NCBI RefSeq assembly: GCF_040253635.1
Contig: NZ_JBEJGX010000003.1
Span: forward strand, 6,101,501-6,165,500
Reading direction: 5' to 3'
DNA from: Streptomyces sp. Edi2
GTDB taxonomy: Bacteria > Actinomycetota > Actinomycetes > Streptomycetales > Streptomycetaceae
Length of the DNA: 64,000 nucleotides
Position 1 is the stretch's first letter; each line of letters begins with the position of its first letter. A program made the translations under genes and the position numbers. Shown in pieces: positions 26,070 to 35,300 of this stretch. Under the pieces are notes generated by a model. That model was not told the origin of the DNA and did no database searches. It worked only from the letters and a program-made list of their open reading frames with translations.

Positions 26070-26999
26070 TCAGAGCACCTTCTTCCCGGCGGTCGGGCCG
26101 GTGGGGGAGTCGTCGTGCGGACCGGGGGCGGCGTCGCCGGGCGTGCCGGGCCGGCTGTCCCCGGCCTCCGGGGAGGGGCGGCGCAGCAGGGCCAGGCCGC
26201 CGGAGACGGTGGTGACCTTGAGTGTGCCGGTGCCCGCGCCCAGCGAGCCGGTGACCTTCTTCGCGCCCCACTGGCCGCTGACCCGCAGGCCGTCGAAGGC
26301 GTTGGAGACGGTGCCGCTCGTGGTGTTGGCCTCGACCGTGGCGTCGGCCGGGTCGGGGAGCCGGATGGCGACCTCTCCGGAGACCGTCGTCAAGGCGATG
26401 TCGGCGCCCTGCGCGGGGTCCAGATCGAGGACCATGTCACCGCTGACGGAGTCGGCGCGCACTGCCCCGCCCGCCCCGTCGATGACCGTCAGATCCCCCG
26501 AGACGGAGTGGAAGTGCAGATCGCCGGAGACCGACTGCGCCTCGACGCTGCCGGAGACCGTGTCGGCCCGCACCCCGCCGGTCAGTCCGACGAGCGTGCT
26601 GTCACCGCAGACACCACGGACATCCGTACGTCCCGAGATGCCGGAGATCACCGCACCTGCGCCGACCACGCCCACCTCGACGCGGGTGCCGGCCGGCACG
26701 GTCACCGAGACCACCGCGCTGCGGTTCCATCCCTTGCGGTCGAGGAACTTCAGGAAGCCCTTCCAGGGGACGTCCTGGTAGGCGACCGACAGGGTGCCGT
26801 TCCGGTAGGAGACGGTCAGCGGCGGGCCGTGCACCTCGCCGATCTCCACGCGGGCCGGGCCGTCGTCCGTGGTGCCGACGACGTTGACGGTGCCGTTGAT
26901 CACCCGCACGTTCAAGGCGTCGACGGGTTCGGTGACCTCCAGAGTGCGTGGTGAGGTCACCTGTGTCGGTTGGTGCGACCACTCGCTCCCGGCTGACAT
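26070..26999 (-). CDS. DUF4097 beta-repeat protein
   Basis: This 309-residue protein is made of short beta-strand repeats of the form VSGDLxFxSVSGDL (for example GSVEAQSVSGDLHFHSVSGDLTVIDGAGG), the DUF4097 (adhesin-like) parallel beta solenoid. There is no signal peptide or membrane segment. ATG 26999 has a GGGGAGG site and is preferred over 27026 and 27032. DUF4097 with a PadR regulator is a common pair in Streptomyces; the function is unknown, and a scaffold or envelope-stress sensor is possible. Confidence 0.88.
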   Translation of the reverse strand: MSAGSEWSHQPTQVTSPRTLEVTEPVDALNVRVINGTVNVVGTTDDGPARVEIGEVHGPPLTVSYRNGTLSVAYQDVPWKGFLKFLDRKGWNRSAVVSVTVPAGTRVEVGVVGAGAVISGISGRTDVRGVCGDSTLVGLTGGVRADTVSGSVEAQSVSGDLHFHSVSGDLTVIDGAGGAVRADSVSGDMVLDLDPAQGADIALTTVSGEVAIRLPDPADATVEANTTSGTVSNAFDGLRVSGQWGAKKVTGSLGAGTGTLKVTTVSGGLALLRRPSPEAGDSRPGTPGDAAPGPHDDSPTGPTAGKKVL

Positions 27000-27038
27000 G
27001 CCTGCCTCCCCTGAATCCGCTGTCATGCGCAACGCAAC

Positions 27039-27069
27039 ATATCGCGTCTACACCAGACACGATATATCG
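27039..27069. promoter_or_regulatory. PadR-type operator
   Basis: ATATCGCGTCT (27039-27049) and AGACACGATAT (27055-27065) form an inverted repeat with one mismatch and a 5-bp centre. The right arm overlaps the perfect 10-bp palindrome CGATATATCG (27060-27069). The element is 40 bp upstream of the DUF4097 start and overlaps the AT-richest part of the promoter. Confidence 0.6.
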
Positions 27070-27220
27070 CGGATGAGGGAAGTCAAGTGTCTGGTTCGGG
27101 GGATGGGCCCGGGCGTCCTTGATCGCCAAGGTGCGGAAGAGCGGAACCGCCCGGTGCGGTCGCGGAGTCCTCAGTGGTGTTACCTGATGTCGTGGCGTAT
27201 GCCATGAAGGAGTTGAACAC

Positions 27221-27652
27221 GTGCGTAGGACAACGGGGTTGCTCTCGGTTCTGGTGCTCGGTGCCGCGGTGGCCGGGCCGGTCGCGTCGGCACACGCCGC
27301 GCCCGCCACCGCTTCCGTCTCTGCCGCCGCGAGCTGTCACAGCCTGGTCGTCAAGGCGAACTCGGCGAACAACAAGGCGCTGTCGGCCGACGGCGCCCAC
27401 AGCTACAAGAAGGCCATCGGCCACAACAAGGCGACCCAGAAGTACGCCGTCCAGGCGCAGGGTGCCTGCCGGCACGCGCGGCACGCGGAGGAGATCCGCG
27501 ACGCGCTCCGTGGCGCCGAGCAAGGGGCGAGGAGGGCCGAGCTGGACAACAAGAGGGCCTACTACGAGCACGACCCGCGGGCCGGGCGGGCTGCCTTCAA
27601 CGATGAGGAAGACGTGAAGATGCGGATGCGCAACGCGCTCCGCTACACCTGA
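27221..27652 (+). CDS. small secreted protein of unknown function
   Basis: This 143-residue protein has a good signal peptide (MRRTTGLLSVLVLGAAVAG..ASAHA, cleaved near residue 26). The mature part is Lys/His/Ala-rich and helical, with Cys39 and Cys72 (in AASCHS and GACRHAR) probably forming a disulfide. No family was recognised. GTG 27221 is preceded by AAGGAG at good spacing. It is divergent from the PadR/DUF4097 operon and followed by a hairpin. Confidence 0.75.
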   Translation: MRRTTGLLSVLVLGAAVAGPVASAHAAPATASVSAAASCHSLVVKANSANNKALSADGAHSYKKAIGHNKATQKYAVQAQGACRHARHAEEIRDALRGAEQGARRAELDNKRAYYEHDPRAGRAAFNDEEDVKMRMRNALRYT

Positions 27653-27664
27653 TCCAGGCCTGTT

Positions 27665-27704
27665 CGCGTACGGCCCGCCGCCCGCGCGGCGGTGGCCGTA
27701 CGCG
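27665..27704. terminator. hairpin terminator
   Basis: The arms cgcgtacggcc (27665-27675) and ggccgtacgcg (27694-27704) pair perfectly, and the G/C-rich interior pairs further. It lies 13 bp after the secreted-protein gene and can also serve the convergent DUF6104 gene. Confidence 0.7.
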
Positions 27705-27843
27705 CGGCAACGGGGACCTGCTCGCGCGGGGAGCCCCGTACGGACCGGACCGGACCGGGCAAGCGGCACCTGCCGCGTGGGGCGGTGCCGGTCCCTGCCC
27801 CGCCGTACGCCGGCAGGCCCGGCCGGCTGGCAGGCCCGACCGG

Positions 27844-28047
27844 TTATTCGTCCTCGTCCTCGTCGTCCAGCCTGGCCAGCCACGTGGCCAGCCGCTCCAC
27901 CGGTACTTCGAAGTCCGGGTTCAGGTCGACGAAGGTCCGCAGCTGATCGGCCACCCACCCGAGGGAGACCTCCTCCTCGCCGCGCCGGCTCTCCAGCTCT
28001 TCGATGCCACGGTCAGTGAAATACACGCGCTCTCCACCAGGGGTCAT
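27844..28047 (-). CDS. small acidic DUF6104-like protein
   Basis: This 67-residue acidic protein (MTPGGERVYFTDRGIEELESRRGEEEVSL...) ends in LARLDDEDEDE. It matches the pattern of DUF6104, a short Streptomyces family that looks like a wing fragment of a winged-helix domain. Its function is unknown. It is divergent from the Trypco1/VMAP genes across 130 bp that contain an inverted repeat (28116-28145). Confidence 0.75.
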   Translation of the reverse strand: MTPGGERVYFTDRGIEELESRRGEEEVSLGWVADQLRTFVDLNPDFEVPVERLATWLARLDDEDEDE

Positions 28048-28115
28048 GGGTCATTCCCGGCCAGGATAGGCAGGCTCATGGACCTCTCGCGCCACAGGCA
28101 CCCGAAGGCTAGCCT

Positions 28116-28145
28116 GATCACCTTGTCAACGGTCCCGCGGTGATC
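28116..28145. promoter_or_regulatory. inverted repeat upstream of the Trypco1/VMAP genes
   Basis: GATCACC (28116-28122) and GGTGATC (28139-28145) are perfect complements separated by 16 bp, 32 bp before the Trypco1 start. It may be an operator or part of the 5' leader; no regulator can be named. Confidence 0.35.
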
Positions 28146-28177
28146 GGGGAATTGCCGCCCACGGGGAGCAGGAGGCC

Positions 28178-28609
28178 GTGATGCACGAGCGCGCGCAGCG
28201 CATCGAATTGCCCGACGGTACGGAAGTCTGGGCCCGGGTCTCCCGGCTCGACGCCCCGGGACTCGACGGGCCGGACGACGCGGACGCGGCCGACGGCGAA
28301 TTCGAGGACGTCGGTGCCTGGGACGCGCTCGGCGCCCGCGTCGAGGGGCTGCGCGAGGTGGTCGGCGGGGTCGCTGCCAGTATCCGCCAGGCCACCGAGC
28401 GGGTCGCGCCGCACGAGACCAGTGTGACCTTCGGGGTGGAGCTGTCGGCCAAGCCGGGCAAGGCCGTCGCCCTGCTCGCGGACGGCGAGGCCAAGGCCAA
28501 CCTCTCGGTCACGCTCACCTGGCGTCGCGCGGACGAGGCGCCGCCGGCGGCGGAGCCGCACGGGGGACCCGCGGCCGGCCGCCGGGAGCCGGATGATGCG
28601 AGCCGCTGA
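28178..28609 (+). CDS. CU044_2847 / Trypco1 family small protein
   Basis: This 143-residue protein has two beta-rich blocks: an N-terminal RIELPDGTEVWARVSR and a central ETSVTFGVELSAKPGKAVALLADGEAKANLSVTLTWRR. The latter is the hallmark of the CU044_2847 family, also described as trypsin-co-occurring domain 1. Such proteins accompany trypsin-like proteases in bacterial conflict systems, where they may be the protease's target or regulator. It overlaps the start of the protease gene by one base, so the two are co-translated. GTG 28178 follows GGAGG; ATG 28181 is equivalent. Confidence 0.82.
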   Translation: MMHERAQRIELPDGTEVWARVSRLDAPGLDGPDDADAADGEFEDVGAWDALGARVEGLREVVGGVAASIRQATERVAPHETSVTFGVELSAKPGKAVALLADGEAKANLSVTLTWRRADEAPPAAEPHGGPAAGRREPDDASR

Positions 28610-30963
28610 TGACGACTTCCGAGGGCCAGGCCGCCGGCCGCGGTGACCGTGCCCACTACGCACAGCTCCTCGACCATGCCGGGCGCGCCACCGTCGCCCT
28701 GCGCCCCGCCCCGGGGACGACCGCGGGACGGCCGTGGGGCAGCGGGGTGCTGATCGCCCCGGGATGGGTGCTGACCTGCGCCCATGTGCTCGCGGCGAGC
28801 GACGGGCGGCGCCGCGGCACGGGCCCGGACGGGGTCTTCGGGGTCGCGTTCGGCGGCCGGGTGGTGCCGGCGCGGACGGCGTACGACCTGAGCCGGCCCG
28901 ACCCGGCGGCCGGGCCCGCCGCCAGCCGCGCGGATCTCGCGCTGGTCCGGCTGCTCGACCCGGAGACCGAGCACCCCTGCGCCTGGCTCAGTGATCAGCC
29001 GGCGACGCTCCTGGAGGATGCCTATATCTTCCGCGGCCATGACGCTTCGGGCGCGGGCGCGGGTGCCGACCCGGACCCCGGCGCCGACCCGGGCCGCGGC
29101 ACCGACCCGGGCCCCGGCGTGGGCGCAGGCCCCGGCGCGGGCGGGGGCGCACGCGCGCGCGGGGAAGCCGCCACTCGGGACGGACGCGGTGCACGGGGGA
29201 GGGGAGAGGGAGACGGACACGGCACGCGGGAGCCGGACGGGGACCGCGTCAGCCGGGCGGCACGGGACGGGCGCCGGGCACCTGCCGGCCCCGCGGACCC
29301 GCACGCCCTCACCGCCACCCCTGCCGGGCCCGCCACCCCCGCCCTCCCCGTCGACCCCTTCATCGCCGTCCGCTTCGGTGCCCGGGACGCCCGGGGGCTG
29401 CAGTTCGGCAGCGATGTACGGGTCACCCCCGGCGCCTCCGGCGGGCCGCTGATCGACTGCGACCGCGGCGAGGTGGTCGGCATCGTCAAGGGCCGCCACC
29501 AACAGGACCACGTCGGGCTCGCGGTGCCGGTCACCGCGCTGCGCGGGCTGGGGCCCGAACACCTGGTCCCGGGCGCCGAGGGCCTGGGACCCGACCCGTA
29601 CCACGCGCTGATGAGCCTGCACGACCGCTGGCACTGGGCCGGCCAGGAGCTCGGCCGCGCCGCCGGGCCGACCTGGTTCGACGCGCAGCACGCGATCATG
29701 TCGGGCCGGGGCCGCCTGTGGGGCGTACAGGAGCGGCTGCAGGCGCTGGACCTGCTCGCCCGTCTGCCGGCGCCGCGCGATCCGCTGGTCGTGGAGGCCG
29801 CGGTCGGCGAGGTGCTGGACCGCGGGGACCGGCCCGGGGCCTGGGCGCTGCGTACCTGGCGGGACGGCCACGGTGCGCTCTACCAGGGCAGCGACCCGTA
29901 CACCGAGCTGCGCGCCTTTGTGCACTACCTGCGGATCGTGGCGCAGCTGACCGCCGACGAGGTGCGCGACGTACCGGGCGAACAGGCCGCCGCGGTCCGC
30001 GGACAGGCGCTGCGCCTCGCGGAGTTCGTCCAGGCCAAGGCGGTGGTGCTGCAGCCGCAGGACCGCCGAAGGATAGGGCCGGTACGCCGCCGCCCGCGCT
30101 CCGTACTCGTCGAGTTCGAGCCGCTGTTCTACGACGAGGGCGGACCGGAGCTCTTCAACTGGTCGGTCAGCGAGGGCTACGGCCAGGGGCAGTGGCTGCG
30201 GGTGGACGTCCAGGAGTCGGCCGGCGGGGTGCCGTTCGAGCAGGCGCGGGACCAGGTGCTGCGACGGCTCGGCGGGCGCCTGCTGCGGGCCGACGGCGAC
30301 GCCGGGCCGGGTGCCCGGGTACGCCTGGAGGTCGCCGTCCCCGAAGGCCGCTGGCACACCGCCGCCGGCCAGTGGGAGGTCGCGGCCTCGACCCGGCGCA
30401 CCGCCCGGCTGCGGCCGGTGGGCCCCGGGCGCGCCGTGATCCTGCGTGACCAGGGCCGGCGCGAGCAGGTCGACCCGGCCTGGCTGCGCCGCTGGCAGGG
30501 CCTGGCCGCCGCCCCCGAGCTGCAGGCGCTGCGCATTGCGCCGCACCCGGGCGGCGGCGCGTCGCCCGGCTCCGAGGAGGCGGTCTGGCGGCTGCTGGAG
30601 ACGGCCGCCGAGGGCGCGCTGCCCGCGCTGTGCCATACCGTCGCCGACGGCTTCGGGCGGGACGCGGTCGGCGCCGTCCTGGACACCGGCTTCCCCGCCG
30701 GACTGTGGCCGGCCGGCGGCCACGGCGAGGAGCGGGTCTGCGATGCCGGATGCGAGGAATTCCACCGCGGGGTACGGGAGTTGCTGCAGGGCTCGGGCGG
30801 GCTGGCCCGGCTCCCCGAGCTGGTCCGGCAGCTGCGCGCCAAGGCCGCCGGGGCCGCCGAGGAGGGCATGCACTGGGCCCGCGACCTGGTGCTCCTCTAC
30901 GACGACCCGGAGGACCCGATTCCGCCGCTCTTCCCGGACCGCCCCCAGCTGTCCCCGCGATGA
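28609..30963 (+). CDS. trypsin-like serine protease with VMAP-type C-terminal domain
   Basis: This 784-residue protein begins with a chymotrypsin-fold protease: His59 in VLTCAHV, Asp109 in SRADLALVRL and Ser277 in TPGASGGPLID. There is no signal peptide, so it acts inside the cell. The rest matches the vWA-MoxR-associated protein (VMAP) layout: a helical middle domain (about 315-420) and a C-terminal VMAP-C-like region with EFEPLFYDEGGPELFNWSV and DLVLLYDDPEDPIPPL. A Gly/Ala/Pro/Asp-rich insertion of about 95 residues (about 145-240) interrupts the protease fold. In VMAP systems the protease is thought to be released by ATPase-driven signalling and to cleave an effector or host protein. That role is inferred from the family. 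Confidence 0.85.
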   Translation: MTTSEGQAAGRGDRAHYAQLLDHAGRATVALRPAPGTTAGRPWGSGVLIAPGWVLTCAHVLAASDGRRRGTGPDGVFGVAFGGRVVPARTAYDLSRPDPAAGPAASRADLALVRLLDPETEHPCAWLSDQPATLLEDAYIFRGHDASGAGAGADPDPGADPGRGTDPGPGVGAGPGAGGGARARGEAATRDGRGARGRGEGDGHGTREPDGDRVSRAARDGRRAPAGPADPHALTATPAGPATPALPVDPFIAVRFGARDARGLQFGSDVRVTPGASGGPLIDCDRGEVVGIVKGRHQQDHVGLAVPVTALRGLGPEHLVPGAEGLGPDPYHALMSLHDRWHWAGQELGRAAGPTWFDAQHAIMSGRGRLWGVQERLQALDLLARLPAPRDPLVVEAAVGEVLDRGDRPGAWALRTWRDGHGALYQGSDPYTELRAFVHYLRIVAQLTADEVRDVPGEQAAAVRGQALRLAEFVQAKAVVLQPQDRRRIGPVRRRPRSVLVEFEPLFYDEGGPELFNWSVSEGYGQGQWLRVDVQESAGGVPFEQARDQVLRRLGGRLLRADGDAGPGARVRLEVAVPEGRWHTAAGQWEVAASTRRTARLRPVGPGRAVILRDQGRREQVDPAWLRRWQGLAAAPELQALRIAPHPGGGASPGSEEAVWRLLETAAEGALPALCHTVADGFGRDAVGAVLDTGFPAGLWPAGGHGEERVCDAGCEEFHRGVRELLQGSGGLARLPELVRQLRAKAAGAAEEGMHWARDLVLLYDDPEDPIPPLFPDRPQLSPR

Positions 30964-31331
30964 ACCGGGCACGGAGCCGCCTCCGACGGGGCGGCTCCCC
31001 GACACAGACCGGGCGCCGCGCACGCCCCCCTGCGCCTCGCACGCGCCCGGTGCCCGCCCCTGCCCCGTCCGCCCCTGCCGCGGCAAGTGGCGCCCCGTAC
31101 ATGGCACTTGGCCGCCCGCGATGCCCCCGCGGAAGACCGGAAACCGCCCCGTGCGCTTCCGTCCGGCTGAGTACTGTCATAGCGTCGTGGAAGACTTGTC
31201 CGTGAGGCGCACCTGCGTGATGGCGGGTGGCGGACGTGGGGGAGGCCGGGGTGGACGATGCCGACGTCTCCGGCGATCCGCCATGACCATCGCTCCTGAC
31301 CGAGGCCTGGCCGGCGACGAGGAGTTCCGAC
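30964..31331. other. gap inside the VMAP-MoxR cluster
   Basis: These 368 bases separate the protease gene from the MoxR gene. A hairpin (ggagccgcc at 30973-30981 with ggcggctcc at 30990-30998) follows the protease stop directly and may end that transcript. The rest holds no supported gene; the MoxR promoter should lie in about 31150-31310. Confidence 0.5.
30973..30998. terminator. hairpin terminator
   Basis: A 9-bp perfect stem with an 8-nt loop begins 9 bp after the protease stop codon. It would divide the cluster into two transcription units. Confidence 0.55.
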
Positions 31332-32387
31332 GTGAGCGACTGGCTCATCTACCGTGGCGCGGGGGCACCGCACGACGGAATTGAGCACCTTCCGCCGCCA
31401 CCCCCATGGCGTGATTTCGACGGTGGCCCTCTGGTGGCGCCGCCGGCCGCCCTCGACCCCTCCTCCGAGCGCAGGCTCGGCGTGCAGCACCGCGAAGCCA
31501 GCCACCACCGCCCCGGCGAGACCGAGCGCGAGCTGGTCAACGCCGCCCTCTATCTGCGCCGTCCGCTGCTGGTGACCGGCGCGCCGGGCAGCGGCAAGAG
31601 CACCCTGGCGCATTCGGTCGCCTACGAACTCGGCCTCGGCCGGGTGCTCGGCTGGCCGGTCGTCAGCCGCAGCACCCTGCGCGACGGCCTGTACGACTAC
31701 GACGCCATCGGCCGCCTCCAGGACCTCCAGATCGCCCGCGCGGCCCCGGGCGCCGCGGACGACGGGGCCGCGGGCGAGGCGGACCCCACCGACGAACCCG
31801 GCGGCGGCATCGGCCGCTACATCCGCCTCGGCCCGCTGGGCACGGCCCTGCTGCCCGCCGCCCGGCCCCGCGTCCTGCTCGTCGACGAGCTCGACAAGAG
31901 CGATATCGACCTGCCCAACGACCTCCTCAACGTGCTGGAGGAAGGGGAGTTCCGGATTCCGGAGCTGGAGCGGCTGGCCGGATCCGCCCCCGAGGTGGAG
32001 GTGCTGAGCGACGACGGCGCGCGGGTGACGGTGCGCGACGGCCGGGTGCGCTGCCACGCCTTCCCCTTCATCGTCCTCACCAGCAACGGCGAACGCGACT
32101 TCCCTGCGCCCCTGCTGCGCCGCTGTATCCACCTCCACATCCCGGTGCCCGACAAGGAGCGGCTGGCCGCCATGGTGCGGGCTCACTTCGGCGAGGGCGC
32201 GGCCGAGCGCTACGAAGCGGTGATCGACGGCTTCCTGGACCGCGAGCCCGGCGATGTCCGCGCCGTCGACCAGCTCTTCAACGCCATCCACCTTACGCAG
32301 AAGGCCGGCTGGACGGACGAGGACGAGGAGGAGACCCGGCGGCGTCTGACGGCGGAGCTGATGCGGCCTCTCGACCGGACGAGGTGA
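31332..32387 (+). CDS. MoxR-type AAA+ ATPase
   Basis: This 351-residue MoxR-family ATPase has Walker A GAPGSGKST (residues 83-91), Walker B RVLLVDELDKSDIDLPNDLLNVLEEGEF, a sensor-1-like FIVLTSNGERDFP and the arginine segment LLRRCIHLHIPVP. An N-terminal Pro-rich segment precedes the ATPase core. MoxR proteins act with vWA-domain partners as chaperones or activators. Here the next gene, overlapping by 4 bp (GTGA), encodes a protein with a DxSxS metal site, and the VMAP protease is upstream. It starts at GTG 31332 behind GAGGAG. Confidence 0.92.
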   Translation: MSDWLIYRGAGAPHDGIEHLPPPPPWRDFDGGPLVAPPAALDPSSERRLGVQHREASHHRPGETERELVNAALYLRRPLLVTGAPGSGKSTLAHSVAYELGLGRVLGWPVVSRSTLRDGLYDYDAIGRLQDLQIARAAPGAADDGAAGEADPTDEPGGGIGRYIRLGPLGTALLPAARPRVLLVDELDKSDIDLPNDLLNVLEEGEFRIPELERLAGSAPEVEVLSDDGARVTVRDGRVRCHAFPFIVLTSNGERDFPAPLLRRCIHLHIPVPDKERLAAMVRAHFGEGAAERYEAVIDGFLDREPGDVRAVDQLFNAIHLTQKAGWTDEDEEETRRRLTAELMRPLDRTR

Positions 32388-35300
32388 GTGCGGTGTCCCT
32401 CGGGGAGGCCGGACCGGGCCCCCTCGACGAACTCGTCGCCCGGCTGACCGCGGCGGGGGTGCCGGCCGACGCCCGCGGGATGGCCGACGCCCTCTGGCTC
32501 GCCCAGTGGATCACCCCGGACGCCTCACGGGCCGACGGCTCCGCGGAGGCCGGACCCGCCCGCACCCAGGAGCCCGGTGGTCCGGATCCGGCCACTTTCC
32601 GGGTGGGACCGGCCGTCTCCGTGGATCCCGGGGACGCCCGTGGGACACCGCAGGGCGGCGACGACCCCGGCCCTGCGGACGCGGACCCGTCCTCGTCCGC
32701 CCTCCGCGACAGCGCCCGGCGCCGGGTCGCGGAGCTGCTGCCCACCCGGGACGAACGGCTCCCCGACCCGGACCGGCGGCGCCTGGGCGAGGTCGCGGTC
32801 CCGATCGCCTCCGCCTTCCCCGGGCTGCTGCCGTTGCAGCGGGCGTTGCGGCCCATCCAGCGCTACCGCCCGCCGGTCGCCCCGGCCCGACGCAAGCTGG
32901 ACGAGCCCGCCACCGCCGAACTCTCCGCCCATGCCGAAATGATCATCCCGGTGCTGCGCGGGGTGCACCGCCGGGCAGCCGCGCTCCGCCTGCTGATGGA
33001 CGGCTCGTCCTCGATGGCCGTCTGGGAGCAGATGCTGCACGACCTGCGCCAGGTCTGCGAACGGGTCGGCGCCTTCCGCGATGTGACGGTGCACTACCTC
33101 CATCCGCACGGCCCGGACATCGGCGTCGCGGCGGCCCCGGGCCCCGGCCGCCCGCTGCGCCCCGCCGACCAGCTGCACGACCCGACGGGCCACCACCTCA
33201 CCCTCGTGGTCAGCGACTGCGCGGGCCCGCTGTGGCGGGACGGCCGGATGCAGCGGCTGCTCTACCGCTGGGCGGCCGACGCCCCGCTCGCCGTGGTCCA
33301 GCCGCTGCCGCAGCGGATGTGGGCGCGTACCCTCCTGCCCGCCGTGGCCGGCACCCTCGTCCGCCGCCAGGGCTCCTACCAAGCCCTGGGATTCCGCCCG
33401 TCCCGCCGTCGCCGGCGCCCCGCCGGGACACCGGGCGCCGCGCACGCAGCGCCCCGCGAACGCGCCATCCCGGTCCTCTCCGCCACCCCCTCCGCCCTCG
33501 GCTCCTGGGCCCGGCTGGCCGCCGCCGACGCCGGCCTCTCCCTGCGCGGCGCGGCCTGTGTCGTACGGGCCGACCACGGCGCCGGACAGCCGGTCCCGCC
33601 GCCGCCCGAGCCCGAGCGCGCCGCACCCGCCCGTATGGTCCGCGAGTTCGACCAGCAGGCCTCCCCCGCCGCCCGGCTGCTCGCCGTCCACCTCTCGGCG
33701 GTCCCGCTCGCGCTGCCCGTGATCCAGCTCGTCCAGCGCGCGATGCTGCCGCAGACCGGCCCGGCCGAGCTGGCGGAGGTGCTGCTCAGCGGCCTGGTCA
33801 CGCAACTCCCCGCCGAGGAGGGGACGCCGGGGGAGCAGGCCGCGGTGAGCGGGCCGTGGTACGACTTCGTGCCCGGTGTACGCGACGAACTCCTCGGCCG
33901 GCTCAGTGCGGGCGAGGCCGCCCTGGTCCTCAAGCACTGCTCGCTCTACATCGAGCGCACCTTCGGCCGCAGCGCCCGCAACTTCCCGGCCGTCGCGGTC
34001 GCCATGCTCTCCGGCAGCGGCCGGGAGCCCGAGACCGGCCAGCGCGCCGTCCCCGAACCCTTCGCCCGGGTCTCCGAGCGCGTCCTGCGCCGCTTCGAAC
34101 CGGCCCTTCGCCCGCCCGCCCGGCGGCCGTATGCACCCGACGGCCCGGCCGCGGAAGGCGCCGCCCTCCTGGAGCGCTACGAACAAGGCCGCGCCGTCCG
34201 GGATCTGATCGAGGCCGTCCGGCTGCTGCGCGCCGCCACCGAGCGGCTGCCCGTGGCCGGCACCGACCTCGCCCGCGCCCTGCTGCACGCCTGGGCGAAG
34301 TGGCGCCAGCCGGACGCCCTGGAGGAGGCGGAGCGCGCGGCCCACGCCGCGGAGCGGGCCACGGCCGAGGGGGCCGCCGGTGACCAGGAGGCCGCCACCG
34401 CCGCCCGCGAGGCCGAGCGCACCCGGGCGCTGATCGTGCTCGGCCGGGTCGGCCACGCCCGCGCCGGGGAACGCCACAGCGCCGGCACACCGGCCGAGGA
34501 ACGCGGCGCGCTCGCCGACGCCGCCCGCCGTCTGCACGCCGCCTGCGGGCTGATGAGCCTGCTCGACCCCCGCGTCCTGGAGTGCATGGTGCTGCGCACC
34601 GAGGTCCTGCGCCGCCTCGCCGCCCTGCCCGCCCCCGACACCGGGCCGGGGACCGACGAACTGCCCGGGGCCGGTGACCTGGCCGCCGACGACCCCCTCG
34701 ACGAGGCGGAGCGCTGCCTCACCACCCTGCTCGACCAGTGGCCCAGCGGCGAGCAGGTACCCGGCGAGGTCTACGCCGCCCGGGGCGGTGTCCTGCTCGA
34801 CCAGGCCCGGCGGGCCGCCCGCGGCCACGAGGAAGGGCCGCAGCCCGCCCGGGCGCTCGCGGTACGGGCCGCCGACGACCTCGACACCGCCACCGTCCTG
34901 CTGCGCCGCCGCGGCAGCACCGCCGACCGGCTGGTCTGCGGGACGCTGCTCGATCTGGCGGCGGCCCGCGAACTGCACGACGGCGCGGGCCTGCCGTCCG
35001 TACTGCCCCTCCTCGAACGCGCCCGGGCGATGGCCCGTGCGCTCGACGACCCGGCGCTGGAGGCGGCCGCCCTGCGCCGTACGGCCGCCGTCCAGCGCGC
35101 CGTGCACACCCGCACCGGCGCCCTGCCGGCCCTCGACGCCGCCCTCGCCGCCCTGGCCGCCGCGCTCCGCCTGGCCACCCCCGATACGCCCGAGCACAGC
35201 GCGCTGCTGGCCGAGCGCGGCGCGGCGCTGCTGCTGCGCGCCCGGCAGGAACCGGCCGGCGGACCGGGCAAACGGCTGGCCAACGAGGCGGTGCACGTCC

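Noticed and set aside
28126..31107. Long minus-strand open frame antisense to the VMAP gene
   Set aside because: It shadows a well-supported protease gene; the translation is Arg/Gly/Pro-rich with no domain.
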